DNA from: Geothrix sp.
Lineage (GTDB): Bacteria > Acidobacteriota > Holophagae > Holophagales > Holophagaceae
Direction: 5' to 3'
Assembly: GCF_020622065.1 (NCBI RefSeq)
Contig: NZ_JAHRYQ010000001.1
Span: 1,550,001 to 1,614,000, forward strand
Length of the DNA: 64,000 bases
Below the pieces are notes generated by a model. That model had not been told where the DNA came from, did not search any database, and saw nothing but the letters and a program-made list of their open reading frames with translations. Within the stretch, counting starts at the first letter, position 1, and each line of letters starts with the position of its first letter. Below are positions 9,648-18,391 of the stretch, in pieces. Both the position numbers and the translations under genes were made by a program.

Positions 9648-10796
9648 ATGAGCGAGAACCTGACGGGACCTGAACTGGTGGCCCTGGTGCAGCGGGTGTT
9701 CCAGCCCCGGGCGGGCGAAGGCGCCGTGGCCATCCTCGTGGACCTGCCGGATGCCAAGGTGCCGGATGACGCGAATTGGGCCGCCCGGCGCGACATCGCC
9801 GCCGCCTGGGCCCGCGAGCTGGCCGCGCACCGCGCCGAGCTGGGCCTGGACACGCACCTGGTGGTCTACCCCAATGTCCACACCAACAACGGCGACCTGC
9901 CGGAACGGGCCTGGCTCCACGCCGGCGGCCCCCTGCCCTCGGCCGACTCGCTGGATCCCGCGGCCTCCGTGAGCTTCGCCGACCTCTATGCCGGTCATCC
10001 CATCCTCATCGCCCTCACCAAGTTCTCGGCCACCGCGCCCCTGAAGATGGCGGCCAAGAAGCACCCCATCCGCGCCGCCACCATGCCCGGCTTCCGGGCC
10101 GACATGATCCCCGCCCTGCGCCTGGACTACGCCGAGGTGAACCGCCGCGTGAACCTCCTGAAGGACCTGCTGGACCGGGCCGAGGGCGCGGCCTTCCGCT
10201 TCGCCACGCCCGGCGGCCCCTGCGACCTGCAGGTGGACCTGCGCCACCGCACGGGCCACGCCTCCGGCGGCCTGCTGCCCCAGCCCGGCGTAGCGGGCAA
10301 CCTGCCTTCGGGCGAGGCCTACATCGTGCCCTACGAGGGCGAGCGCGACGGCGATCCCAGCCGCACGGCGGGCGTGATGCCGGTGCAGTTCGGGGCCGAG
10401 ATCGTGCGCTACCGCATCGAGCAGAACAAGGCCCTGGAAGTGATCAGCGAGGGGCCCAAGTCCCGCGAAGAGGCCGCCCTGCTGGCCCGGGAGCCCGCCT
10501 ACGGCAACCTCGCCGAGCTGGGCCTGGGCGTGCTGGCCGCCTTCGGCGTGAAGCCCATCGGCGAGATCCTGCTGGACGAGAAGCTGGGCCTGCATCTGGC
10601 TTTCGGCCGCAGCGACCACTTCGGCGGCCAGGTGGGCCCCAAGGACTTCAGCGGCCCCGAAGCCGTCATCCACATCGACCGCGTGTATGTTCCCGAAACC
10701 CAGCCCGAGGTGAAGGTCGTGAGCGTGGACCTGGCCATGGCCGACGGATCACGCGTCGCGCTCATGCGCGATGGGGCGTACTCCGTGGGGTTCTGA
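9648..10796 (+). CDS. M29-like aminopeptidase family protein
   Basis: 382 residues. The blocks NLPSGEAYIVPYEGE, GEILLDEKLGLHLAFGRSDHFGG and HIDRVYV resemble the metal-binding Glu, Glu, His, Tyr, His, Asp set of M29 (AMP-type) metallo-aminopeptidases. The protein would remove N-terminal residues from peptides in the cytoplasm using two divalent metals. The N-terminal half is less conserved, so substrate range is unknown. A GGAGG-like site (AGCGGAGGACGGC) precedes the ATG. It ends directly against the convergent thioesterase gene. Confidence 0.7.
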   Translation: MSENLTGPELVALVQRVFQPRAGEGAVAILVDLPDAKVPDDANWAARRDIAAAWARELAAHRAELGLDTHLVVYPNVHTNNGDLPERAWLHAGGPLPSADSLDPAASVSFADLYAGHPILIALTKFSATAPLKMAAKKHPIRAATMPGFRADMIPALRLDYAEVNRRVNLLKDLLDRAEGAAFRFATPGGPCDLQVDLRHRTGHASGGLLPQPGVAGNLPSGEAYIVPYEGERDGDPSRTAGVMPVQFGAEIVRYRIEQNKALEVISEGPKSREEAALLAREPAYGNLAELGLGVLAAFGVKPIGEILLDEKLGLHLAFGRSDHFGGQVGPKDFSGPEAVIHIDRVYVPETQPEVKVVSVDLAMADGSRVALMRDGAYSVGF

Positions 10797-11231
10797 TCAG
10801 GCAGAGGATCGCAGGTTGGCGATGGTGGCCTGCATGAGCGCCACCACCTTGGGGGCGGATCCGTCCCCGGAAATGGCCAGCACCTCGCCTGTGCAGACCG
10901 TGAGCGACCGGCCCGCGTTCTGCACCTTGCCGATGGCCAGGAAGCGGTCCCCGAGGGCGGGCCGCAGGAGGTTGATCTTGAACTCGGCGGTGACGACCTC
11001 GCAGCCCGGTGGCGCCTTCGTCAGCGCGGCATACCCGCAGGCGCTGTCGAGGATGCTGGTGATGGCGCCCGCGTGGAGGAAGCCGTGCTGCTGGGACAGC
11101 CGCTCCGAAAAGGGCAGCGCGATGTGCACCTCGCCCTCCGCCACCCGGACCAGCTCGGCCCCGAGCGTGGTCATCAGGCCCTGGGCCTGGAAGCTGGTGG
11201 TGATCCGTTCCTGAAGGTCGGTCATCGACAT
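10797..11231 (-). CDS. PaaI-type hotdog thioesterase
   Basis: 144 residues starting MSMTDLQERITTSF. The motif QHGFLHAGAITSILDSACGYAA is the hotdog-fold HGG-type active site, here with HAG, plus the central helix. FKINLLRP and KVQNAGRSLTVCTGEV are further family blocks. It probably hydrolyses acyl-CoA thioesters. The upstream in-frame extension to 11426 is basic and low in complexity and overlaps the next gene, so I reject it. The start could be the ATG at 11231 or the one two codons on. Confidence 0.8.
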   Translation of the reverse strand: MSMTDLQERITTSFQAQGLMTTLGAELVRVAEGEVHIALPFSERLSQQHGFLHAGAITSILDSACGYAALTKAPPGCEVVTAEFKINLLRPALGDRFLAIGKVQNAGRSLTVCTGEVLAISGDGSAPKVVALMQATIANLRSSA

Positions 11232-11244
11232 GGGGTCAGTCCGA

Positions 11245-11643
11245 TCATGGTTCCCGCCGATACACACCAGTGCCATTGCAGGTCTTGCAATCAATGACGA
11301 CCTTGAGGCTTCCATGGCATTTCTTGCAGGGAAGCTGGACGGACCCACTGCCAGCGCACTTCGCACAGGCAGAGGCGAATGCCTTCTGGGTTTTGAGGCC
11401 CTTGCAGCGGGGGCATGGCATGCCATCCCGGAGCACCCCCTTGGCGTCGCAACGGGCGCACGGCCCCGAGGCTTGGGAATAGGTGCCGGTCCCCGAACAT
11501 TTTCGACAGCTCAAGGCCACGGCGCCCTTTCCACCGCAGAGGTCGCACGCCACGGATAGGTGGCCGCTGCCCTCACATCTCAGGCACAGGACGCCAAGGC
11601 CTGCGGGGGAGAAACGCTTGGAGGAGGGTTTGGGATCACTCAT
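11245..11643 (-). CDS. DnaJ-type cysteine-rich zinc-binding protein
   Basis: About 132 residues containing eight CxxC motifs, most in the CxxCxGxG pattern of the DnaJ/Hsp40 zinc-binding region (CLRCEGSGH, CDLCGGKG, CRKCSGTG, CAKCAGSG, CKTCNGTG). It lacks a J domain, so it is a free-standing zinc-ribbon array that may bind unfolded protein or partners. It sits 13 bp upstream of the thioesterase on the same strand. The start at 11643 (MSDPKPSSKRF) removes an unlikely N-terminal extension. The role is unknown. Confidence 0.65.
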   Translation of the reverse strand: MSDPKPSSKRFSPAGLGVLCLRCEGSGHLSVACDLCGGKGAVALSCRKCSGTGTYSQASGPCARCDAKGVLRDGMPCPRCKGLKTQKAFASACAKCAGSGSVQLPCKKCHGSLKVVIDCKTCNGTGVYRREP

Positions 11644-11732
11644 CCGTGAAGAATGGTTCAAAGCCCCTCCCCGGGGAAGGTCCAATGGTCGTGAGGCGAG
11701 GCCCGACTTCAAATCGGGCCTGCCTCTGCCCG

Positions 11733-12422
11733 TCATGCGCCGAGGTTCGCCAAATCAGACTTGGCATCCTCCGGTTCGGCCATGAGAAGCCTGTTCTTGG
11801 GCGTGATGTCTCCCGGGATCACCTGCGTGAACACCCGGTACCCCTGGAAGCGCAGCCGTGCGGCGCGGGTGGCATCGATGGCCAGCGGGCCATCCAGCCA
11901 GCCCTCCAGGCCCCCGAGATCGGCCTTCTGCAGATTGTGGCAGCAGGGCAACACCGCCACGCAGGCCCGGGCCGCGGCCGCCCGTTCCAGGATCAGATCG
12001 GTGAGCCCGCCGCAGGCGTGCGCAGAGACGATCAGATCATCTCGACCCAGTGGCACCGCCCGCAGATCGGACTCGAGGTACCTGACCCGGCCCTGCAGCC
12101 GTGGCCAGTCCCTGCACAGCGATGCCTCCAGCGTGGCGGCACTCTTCGGGATCCGCTGATCCACGGCCAAGGCCGACGGAGAGGTGTCATCCAGCAGGAG
12201 GAGGATCTGGGCCACCAGACCATGCCCACAGGCCAGATCCACCACCCGCCTCCCCCGGAATCGGCGCCGCACCCTTCGAGCCACTTCCCAGGCCTCGTAA
12301 AGCTCCTTGCGCGGCAGGCAACCCGCACGGCAGACAGCCCTGGCAATGGCCTCGAAGAGGGTGTCCCCTGCAAATTGAGGAAGCAGTTTTTCCGTCAGCC
12401 GATTGCGAGAAGAGCGATCCAT
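11733..12422 (-). CDS. SAM-dependent methyltransferase (METTL25/GSTCD-like)
   Basis: 229 residues. VVDLACGHGLVAQILL is motif I of a Rossmann-fold methyltransferase. YLESDLRAVPL, then SAHACGGLTDLILE and VLPCCHN, resemble the Methyltransf_32 group, in which HACG and PCCH-type motifs are typical. The methyl acceptor (RNA or protein) cannot be read from sequence. It is the last normal chromosomal gene before the isolated reversed cassette at 12.5-13.2 kb. Confidence 0.7.
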   Translation of the reverse strand: MDRSSRNRLTEKLLPQFAGDTLFEAIARAVCRAGCLPRKELYEAWEVARRVRRRFRGRRVVDLACGHGLVAQILLLLDDTSPSALAVDQRIPKSAATLEASLCRDWPRLQGRVRYLESDLRAVPLGRDDLIVSAHACGGLTDLILERAAAARACVAVLPCCHNLQKADLGGLEGWLDGPLAIDATRAARLRFQGYRVFTQVIPGDITPKNRLLMAEPEDAKSDLANLGA

Positions 12423-12474
12423 GGAATCAGAAGATCCTAAGAGAAGAATTGGAAGGATGAAAAAGTTAGGCCCC

Positions 12475-12600
12475 GCCTAATGAAGGAAGCGAACCGAACC
12501 CGCCTGTGCCAAGACGATGAGTGTCGCCGGGAGAGCGAAACGATGATTGAGCCCGAGAGGCCATGCAAGAGGGAGGTCAATTTGAGCGGGGGGGTATGCA
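12475..12600 (-). repeat. Solitary decayed attC site, reversed orientation
   Basis: Read on the minus strand, this 126-bp stretch aligns along its length with the long attC sites of the main array. It keeps the ATTAGGC end box, the GGTTCGCTTCCTTC arm and the GGCGGGTTCGG stem. The other core box has decayed to TGCATAC-like sequence. A second GTTAGGC lies at 12465-12471, three bases beyond the end box, as if another cassette junction once followed. It lies directly after the stop codon of the gene at 12601-13209, the normal place for attC. Confidence 0.75.
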
Positions 12601-13209
12601 CTATCGGCGCAAATGTGGTTTCAGGTGGCTTTCGATTGCGGTGATGGCCGAAGTGAGTTCTCGCGCATATTCATCTGGTTCATCTTCGGAAATTTCATAG
12701 AGAACATCTCGTTTCTTATTCTTGATATCAATGTAAGCCTTCTTGGTTTCGGGTTCTGTCACTGGGTTAATGATTGTGATGTAGTTAAGTACAGCAAGAA
12801 ACAACTCTCGTTCTAGCTTATGTATTGGCTCAATTAGAGCGTTGAGTGCTTTTCCCCAAAGAATCTCTGCTTCGAGGAGTTCTGCTTGGAGATCAATTCG
12901 AACCTCTATGACACGATCCCAGCGTTTTTGGTAGGCACCTGATATTCCATAAAAATGAAGTTGCTCAGAATTCATTTTCTTCGCCTCTTCTTCGGGAGGG
13001 TGAGGTTGTTCATTCACCCACACTGCGGGATTCCTAACGTTTTTGAGAGCATCGCGATGACGGTACACGGCCCGCAGTACTCGTCGCGCTAGATCGTATT
13101 CACTTGTCCCGCGAAGTTGGCGATTCCATGTGTTCAGCCCTCGAATAGCGACATAGATGCCGACTAGTGCCCCGCAGGTAAGAACAATGTCCTTGATTAC
13201 TGTGAGCAT
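12601..13209 (-). CDS. Membrane-anchored hypothetical protein in isolated reversed cassette
   Basis: About 202 residues starting MLTVIKDIVLTCGALVGIYV; a GAGG site lies eight bases upstream. One N-terminal membrane helix (about 5-25) precedes a long helical cytoplasmic domain with many Glu, Lys and Arg residues (WDRVIEVRIDLQAELLEAEI). Codon use is clearly more A+T-rich than the neighbours. The stop codon abuts a decayed attC. I take it as a captured cassette gene. No family recognised. Confidence 0.7.
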   Translation of the reverse strand: MLTVIKDIVLTCGALVGIYVAIRGLNTWNRQLRGTSEYDLARRVLRAVYRHRDALKNVRNPAVWVNEQPHPPEEEAKKMNSEQLHFYGISGAYQKRWDRVIEVRIDLQAELLEAEILWGKALNALIEPIHKLERELFLAVLNYITIINPVTEPETKKAYIDIKNKKRDVLYEISEDEPDEYARELTSAITAIESHLKPHLRR

Positions 13210-13232
13210 CAGACTGGCCTCGCACATTAGAT

Positions 13233-13251
13233 GCCTAATTAACTGTTAGAC
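13233..13251 (-). repeat. attC core-box remnant upstream of reversed cassette
   Basis: On the minus strand this reads GTCTAAC, five bases, then ATTAGGC: two opposed core-type boxes with almost no arm between them. It marks the expected upstream boundary of the reversed cassette. It may be a collapsed attC. The rest of the 13252-13423 gap shows nothing I can assign. Confidence 0.4.
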
Positions 13252-13423
13252 AGCGATGAACAATGAGGACGGTAATGGGATCACTCTCCCACCACCGCTC
13301 CTCCTCGTCCATCACCGGCTTGCTTGGCTTTTCTTCGTGTCCTGGTCTCTTCTCGGTATCGCCTGCGCCGATACGCGAGACGAACCGAACTATCGTGGTG
13401 AATCCGTTTTCACTACGAACGGC

Positions 13424-16400
13424 TCACCGCTTCGGATACGCCGGCACCGGCGGGAAGCTCGGTGTGGGGTTCTCCTTGAGCTGCTTGAGCAGGGTCTCAA
13501 TGCCCACTTCGAGCTGGCGGTCGTGGCCCTGGAGCAGGCTGGCAGGATCGTTCTCCACGGTGAGGTCGGGGTCGGCGCCGTGGTTCTCCACCCACCACTT
13601 TCCTTCGCGGCCGTAGAAGCCGTTGTTGCTCTGCTCCACGGTGCCGCCATCCAGGGTGAACTGGGTGTTGATGATGCCCACCAGGCCGCCCCAGCTGGGC
13701 ACGCCCACGATGGTGCCCAGGTTGCGGGCCTTCACATGCATGAGGAAGGCTTCGCCGTCGCTGCCGTTCTGCTCATTGCTGAGGAAGACATAGCGGCCGT
13801 CGGAGGCCGTGTTGGGGTAGCGGAAGGGGGCCACGCCGCGCATGACATTGAAGCCCACCTGCTTGCGCTCCAGCTTGTCGATCATGAAGTACTCGGTCCA
13901 GCCGCCGCCGTTGCCGCGCACATCGACGACGAGGCCCTTCTTGTAGCGGAAGGCGCGCCAGTACTTGTCGAACTGGCCGATGTTCTGGTCGCCCATGGCC
14001 GTGATGTGCATGTAGCCCAGCTGGCCGTTGGAGGCCTTGTCCACCGCGGCGATGTTGCCCGCGATCCAGCGCTCGTAGCGCAGGGTCCAGTCGCTGGCGA
14101 CGGGTTCCACCTCGATGGTGCGGGCGCCTTCCAGCGAGGGCTTGCCGTTCACGGTGAGGGTCACCTTCTGGCCCTTGATGACCTGCAGGCGGGCCTGGAT
14201 GGCCTCGGGGGCCCGCAGGGCCTTGCCGTCGATGGCCAGCAGGTACTCGCCCTCCTTCACCTTGGGCGCGGGGTCGGCCAGGGGGGCCTTGAGGGTCATG
14301 GCATAGGGCGTGGGGCCATAGACCTTGGCGAACTTGTAGAAGCCATGGTCGGCGGTGAAGTCGGCGCCCAGGTAGCCGGGGGCCACCAGGCTGGGCGCGG
14401 GCCGCGCGGGGCCGAGGTCGCCGCCGCCCACATAGGTGTGGCTGACATTCAACTCGCCCACCATCTGGCTTAGGAGCCAGTTCAGCTCCTGCCGGGAGTT
14501 CAGCTCCGGCAGCCAGGCGCGGAACTTGGCCCCGATGGCGTTCCAGTCGTTGCCGTTCATGTCCTTGTCGTAGAAGAAGTCCCGGTACCAGCGCCAGGTG
14601 TCCTCGAAGATCTGCTTCCACTCCTCGCGGGGGGCCGCGGTCATGGTCATGCGCTCCAGGTCGAGCTTTTCGGGCAGGGCCTTGGTGGCGAACAGGGCCG
14701 CGGCCTCGCCCGCATGGTAGTTGGCGCCCTTGCGGATGAGCACCCGCTTGCCCTCGGCGTCGAAGGTCCAGTTGCTGACCGGATCCGTCAGCACCACTTC
14801 CTTGTCCTTCTTGGCGGCGGGATCGTAGAGGTGCAACTTCCACTTGTCCGCGCCCCGGGGCCCGTAGAGCTCTTCCACGACGCTGTCATCCCAGCCTTCG
14901 ACCTCGTCCCAGCCCACGAGACCCTTACCGGCCTGCAGGTGGAAGAGGTTGCCGGGCTTCACTGGCAGGGGCGCGATGCGCTCCGACAGGCCCGCCACAT
15001 CGATGCGGAAAGCGCCGGGGGCGGAGGAGGAAGCTGCCGGCTTCTCGTCGCCGGCCTTCAGCTTCACGGCCATGACCTGCACCGGCGCGGACTGGATGTG
15101 GTTGTCCTGGCTGGGGTCGAGCCGCGTCTGGAAGTTGTTGTAGCTGAGAAAGTAGAGGGTGCTGCCATCCTGGTCGAACCGGGGGTTCAGGCAGTCGTAG
15201 AAGCCATCGGTCAGCGTGACCTTCTGCTTGGTCGACAGGTTGTAGAGGTGGATGCGGCTGTTCCGGTTGGGCTCGACAAAGGCGTAGGCGACCCACTGCG
15301 AATCCGGTGCCCAGGCGTAGTCGCTCACCTCCCAGGTGAACTGGTCGTTCTTCAGCTCGTGGGACTCGTCGACCTTCGTCAGCTTCCGGCTGGCGACATC
15401 CATCACATACAGCGCGAAGCTCTTGTCGCCGAACAGCACCTTTGTCCCGTCCGGGCTCCACTCCAGGTGGTAGAGGGCGGTCTTCAGGCCCGTGGGGATC
15501 CGCTCCGGGGCGCCATCCACCGCCTGCACATAGAGGTCGTAGTCGCCGCTGGCGTCGCTGAAATAGGCCACGCGCTTGCCGTCGGGCGAGAGGCGCGGCA
15601 TGCGCTCGCGCACGCCCGGCGTCTGGGTGAGGTTCTTCGCGGGCTTCGCGGCGTCCGTGGGCACGAGGAACACCTCACCCCGGGCCTCGAAGACCGCCGT
15701 GCCGCCCACCAGGCTCATGGCCTGGATCCAGTCCTTGGGGTTCACGGGCCGCGGCGCGGCCTTCCAGCCATCGCTGCTGGTGGTGACCGCCACGGGATGC
15801 ACGGCCCTGGTGGCCAGGTCGAGGGCCTGCAGGTGGCCCCCCTGCACGAAGACCACGGTGCGGCCATCGCTGCTGGGCTGCTGCACATCGAAATCCTTGA
15901 GGTCCGTGAGCTGTTCCACGGCCTTGGTGGCCGGGTCCACGGCATAGAGGTTCGTGATGCCGTTGCTGCCGCGGTCGGACTCGAAGACCACCTTCCCGCC
16001 GGCCCAGATGGGCGCGCCGTTCCGGCCCACATAATCCGTGAGCTTCTCGAACCGGCCGGTCTTCAGGTCCGCCAGCCACAGGTCCTGATGGCGACCGCCC
16101 TTGTAGCGCTTCCAGTAGTACTCCACCACGCCCTTGGTGCTGTAGGCCAGGCGTCCGCCGTCCGGCGAGACCGTGCCCTGCACCCCGCGCGGCACCGGCA
16201 GCGCCTCGGGCTCGTGGCCCTTGAGGTCCACGGTGAGGAGCCGCTCCACGGGCCGGAAGTCGTGATCGGCGACGGTCTTGTAGACGACCTTCCGGCCATC
16301 CGGCGTCCAGCCCTGCACGGTGGCCGCGCCCGCCCAGGTGAGGCGCCTGGGCGCACCGCCCTCCGCGGGCATCACATAGACCTGGCTGGCGCCGTCGTAC

Positions 16401-16642
16401 TGGGCACTGAACGCGATCCACCGGCCGTCAGGGCTGAAGCGGGCCGCCGTCTCCAGACCGGGATGCGTCGTGAGCCGCCGGGCGGCGCCGCCCTTGAGAG
16501 AGCCGAGCCAGAGGTCATCCTCCCAGGTGAACACCACGCGGTCGCCCTTCACATCGGGCGCGCTGACGAAGCGGGGGGCGCGATCCTGGGCCACCAGGGC
16601 AAAGGCCACGAGCGCGAGGGCGGAAACGCGGAAGCTCAGCAT
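13424..16642 (-). CDS. Tricorn-type S41 protease with beta-propellers and PDZ domain
   Basis: About 1072 residues starting MLSFRVSALALVAFALVAQ, a signal peptide, so it is probably periplasmic. PD40-type propeller blades (FSPDGRWIAFSAQYDG, LSPDGKRVAYFSDASG, WSPDGTKVLFGD) fill the first half. A linker domain and a PDZ segment (KEGEYLLAIDGKAL) follow. The C-terminal S41 core contains VDVRGNGGGWTEYF and the nucleophile Ser in NEQNGSDGEAF (about residue 961). Tricorn proteases cut peptides into small fragments. A GGAG site precedes the ATG at 16642. It could be the last gene of the TfoX-GNAT-RsmE transcript, 64 bp after RsmE. Confidence 0.9.
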   Translation of the reverse strand: MLSFRVSALALVAFALVAQDRAPRFVSAPDVKGDRVVFTWEDDLWLGSLKGGAARRLTTHPGLETAARFSPDGRWIAFSAQYDGASQVYVMPAEGGAPRRLTWAGAATVQGWTPDGRKVVYKTVADHDFRPVERLLTVDLKGHEPEALPVPRGVQGTVSPDGGRLAYSTKGVVEYYWKRYKGGRHQDLWLADLKTGRFEKLTDYVGRNGAPIWAGGKVVFESDRGSNGITNLYAVDPATKAVEQLTDLKDFDVQQPSSDGRTVVFVQGGHLQALDLATRAVHPVAVTTSSDGWKAAPRPVNPKDWIQAMSLVGGTAVFEARGEVFLVPTDAAKPAKNLTQTPGVRERMPRLSPDGKRVAYFSDASGDYDLYVQAVDGAPERIPTGLKTALYHLEWSPDGTKVLFGDKSFALYVMDVASRKLTKVDESHELKNDQFTWEVSDYAWAPDSQWVAYAFVEPNRNSRIHLYNLSTKQKVTLTDGFYDCLNPRFDQDGSTLYFLSYNNFQTRLDPSQDNHIQSAPVQVMAVKLKAGDEKPAASSSAPGAFRIDVAGLSERIAPLPVKPGNLFHLQAGKGLVGWDEVEGWDDSVVEELYGPRGADKWKLHLYDPAAKKDKEVVLTDPVSNWTFDAEGKRVLIRKGANYHAGEAAALFATKALPEKLDLERMTMTAAPREEWKQIFEDTWRWYRDFFYDKDMNGNDWNAIGAKFRAWLPELNSRQELNWLLSQMVGELNVSHTYVGGGDLGPARPAPSLVAPGYLGADFTADHGFYKFAKVYGPTPYAMTLKAPLADPAPKVKEGEYLLAIDGKALRAPEAIQARLQVIKGQKVTLTVNGKPSLEGARTIEVEPVASDWTLRYERWIAGNIAAVDKASNGQLGYMHITAMGDQNIGQFDKYWRAFRYKKGLVVDVRGNGGGWTEYFMIDKLERKQVGFNVMRGVAPFRYPNTASDGRYVFLSNEQNGSDGEAFLMHVKARNLGTIVGVPSWGGLVGIINTQFTLDGGTVEQSNNGFYGREGKWWVENHGADPDLTVENDPASLLQGHDRQLEVGIETLLKQLKENPTPSFPPVPAYPKR

Positions 16643-16706
16643 CAAAGACTCCGGGAACGGGTTCGCCATCATACATCGTGAAACGATGAATGTGGAACCG
16701 CAGCTT

Positions 16707-17414
16707 CTAGAAGAGCTTCCCCACCAGCGCCGCGAGGGCCGTCTCGGTGCGGAGGATGCGGGGGCCCAGGTCCAGGGGCCGCATCCCCGCCTTCAGCAGG
16801 CTCTGGGTTTCCGCCTCGATCCACCCGCCCTCGGGGCCGATGGCCAGGGTGACCGGCGCCGCCAGCACCTTCGGCGCCGGCCCGCCGGTGCCGGGATGGG
16901 CCAGGAGCCCGGTGCCGCCCTCCAGCAGCCCCGGCAGCTCGTCCTCCACGAAGGGCCGGAAGAGCCGCGCCAGGCGCAGTTCCGGCAGCGCCGTGTCCTT
17001 GGCCTGCTCCAGCCCCAGGATCAGCTGGTCGCGCAGGTGCTCGGGCTTCAGGCGGGGGCTGCCCCAGTAGGCCTTCTCCACCTTCCAGGCGTTGAGCAGC
17101 ACGAGGCGCGCGGCACCCAGGCTGGCGGCGGCGGCCACCACGCGGTTCAGGACCTTGGGGCGCGGCAGAGCGATCAGCAAGGTGAGCGGCAGCTTGGGTG
17201 GCGGCGCCTGGTCCAGCGTCAGGGCCAATTCCAGGACCTCGTCATCCAGGCGCAGCACCCTGCCCCGGCCCATCATCCCGCCCAGCAGGCCCACGCTGAG
17301 GTCGGCTCCGATTCCGGCCCGGTGCACCTCGCGCACATGGGCCAGCCGCCGCCCGGTGAGGCAGGCGCGGCCCGGGGCCACCAAGTCCTCCGGGAACAGC
17401 AGCACCAAGTTCAA
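16707..17414 (-). CDS. rsmE: 16S rRNA (uracil-1498-N3)-methyltransferase
   Basis: 235 residues from a TTG start (MNLVLLFPEDLV), which overlaps the TGA stop of the GNAT gene. This matches the usual RsmE N-terminus. The SPOUT-fold methyltransferase signature is present: LAIGPEGGWIEAE, then LGPRILRTETA at the C-terminus. It methylates U1498 of 16S rRNA using SAM. The overlapping starts and stops show one operon with the two genes upstream. Confidence 0.88.
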   Translation of the reverse strand: MNLVLLFPEDLVAPGRACLTGRRLAHVREVHRAGIGADLSVGLLGGMMGRGRVLRLDDEVLELALTLDQAPPPKLPLTLLIALPRPKVLNRVVAAAASLGAARLVLLNAWKVEKAYWGSPRLKPEHLRDQLILGLEQAKDTALPELRLARLFRPFVEDELPGLLEGGTGLLAHPGTGGPAPKVLAAPVTLAIGPEGGWIEAETQSLLKAGMRPLDLGPRILRTETALAALVGKLF

Positions 17415-17932
17415 GCCAGGTCCTTCACCAGGATCAGGTCGCGGTCGACCTGCTGCCCGATCTGGAAGATGTGGTCGCCGGCTTCGCGGAAGCCGCAGCG
17501 GCCGTAGAAGGCCAGGGCCTTGTCGTTGTGCTCCCACACGCCGAGCCAGAGCACATCCGCGCCCCAGGCCCGGGCCAGATCAAGACAGGCCGCCATCAGG
17601 GCCGCGCCCCGGCCCCCGCCCTGCGCGGATCTCAGGAGGTAGATGCGCTGCAGTTCCGCCGGCCTCGCTCCCCCGACACAGGGCTCCCGGTGCCCCAGGC
17701 GGAGCTGCGCGAAGCCGACGGGAACGCCTTCCAGCTCCAGCACCAGGCCCGGCCGGGATGGATCGGCCAGTTCGGCCCGCTGGAGCGCCTCGCCGTAGGT
17801 CGCCTGGAGAAACGCCGCCAGGTCCTGCGGCGAACAGATCGCCTCGAAGGTCTCGGTGAAGGTGCGGGCGCCCAAGTCCGCCAGGAGCGGGGCGTCCGCC
17901 ACGGTGGCGGGTCGGAGGGTCACGGCGGTCAT
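17411..17932 (-). CDS. GNAT-family N-acetyltransferase
   Basis: 173 residues. The acetyl-CoA site is visible as LQRIYLLRSAQGGGRGAALM (a variant of the Q/RxxGxG/A loop), followed by GVWEHNDKALAFYGRCGFREAG, the usual C-terminal GNAT block. Substrate unknown. Its ATG overlaps the upstream TfoX-like stop as ATGA, and its stop overlaps the RsmE start, so translation of all three is coupled. Confidence 0.85.
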   Translation of the reverse strand: MTAVTLRPATVADAPLLADLGARTFTETFEAICSPQDLAAFLQATYGEALQRAELADPSRPGLVLELEGVPVGFAQLRLGHREPCVGGARPAELQRIYLLRSAQGGGRGAALMAACLDLARAWGADVLWLGVWEHNDKALAFYGRCGFREAGDHIFQIGQQVDRDLILVKDLA

Positions 17933-18339
17933 GGGCGCGACCTCCCCCCGGTCCCGGGCTTCGCGGGCCCTTTGGGCGCCGCTGGGGCTTTGGACTTGGC
18001 TTTGGCTTTCGCCCGCTCTGCCACGGCGATGGCCTTGGCCATCCAGAGGGCCAGTTCGTCCGTATCCTCCAGCACATCTTCAGGCAGCTCGTAGTAGCCC
18101 ATGGGCTTGCCGGGGTCGCCGAAGGGCAGGAAGGGGCCCATGCCCGCGGCCTCGAAATCGGGGCGGTTGGTGGCGTCCACCTTGAAATACAGCACGCCGT
18201 CGTCCGCCAGGGCGAAGGCGCGGCCCTCGGCGAAGAAGCAGAGACCGCCGAACATCGCCCGCGCGGTGACGGGGCGGATCCGCCCCAGTTGTTCCAGGAG
18301 GTATGTGCGGAAGCTCACAGAGACGGCCATGGCGACCAT
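17929..18339 (-). CDS. TfoX/Sxy N-terminal domain protein
   Basis: 136 residues. The block RPVTARAMFGGLCFFAEGRAFALADDGVLYFKVD is typical of the TfoX N-terminal domain (MFGG motif). The C-terminal tail is an Ala/Lys/Pro-rich extension. In gamma-proteobacteria TfoX controls competence together with CRP; here only the N-terminal domain is present, so that role is not shown. A GAAGG site favours the ATG at 18339. First gene of an overlapping three-gene operon. Confidence 0.75.
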   Translation of the reverse strand: MVAMAVSVSFRTYLLEQLGRIRPVTARAMFGGLCFFAEGRAFALADDGVLYFKVDATNRPDFEAAGMGPFLPFGDPGKPMGYYELPEDVLEDTDELALWMAKAIAVAERAKAKAKSKAPAAPKGPAKPGTGGRSRP

Positions 18340-18391
18340 GCTACCTTCCCCAGGGCCCGCCGGTACGACCGGCCTTTCGACAGGATCCCCC

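Noticed and set aside
7530-10673. Minus-strand frame of 1047 codons
   Set aside because: It lies opposite the HEAT-repeat and M29-like genes, has a low-complexity Gly/Gln/His-rich product, and arises from G+C-rich codon use.
14714-16681. Plus-strand frame of 655 codons
   Set aside because: Antisense shadow of the Tricorn gene, with no domain signature.
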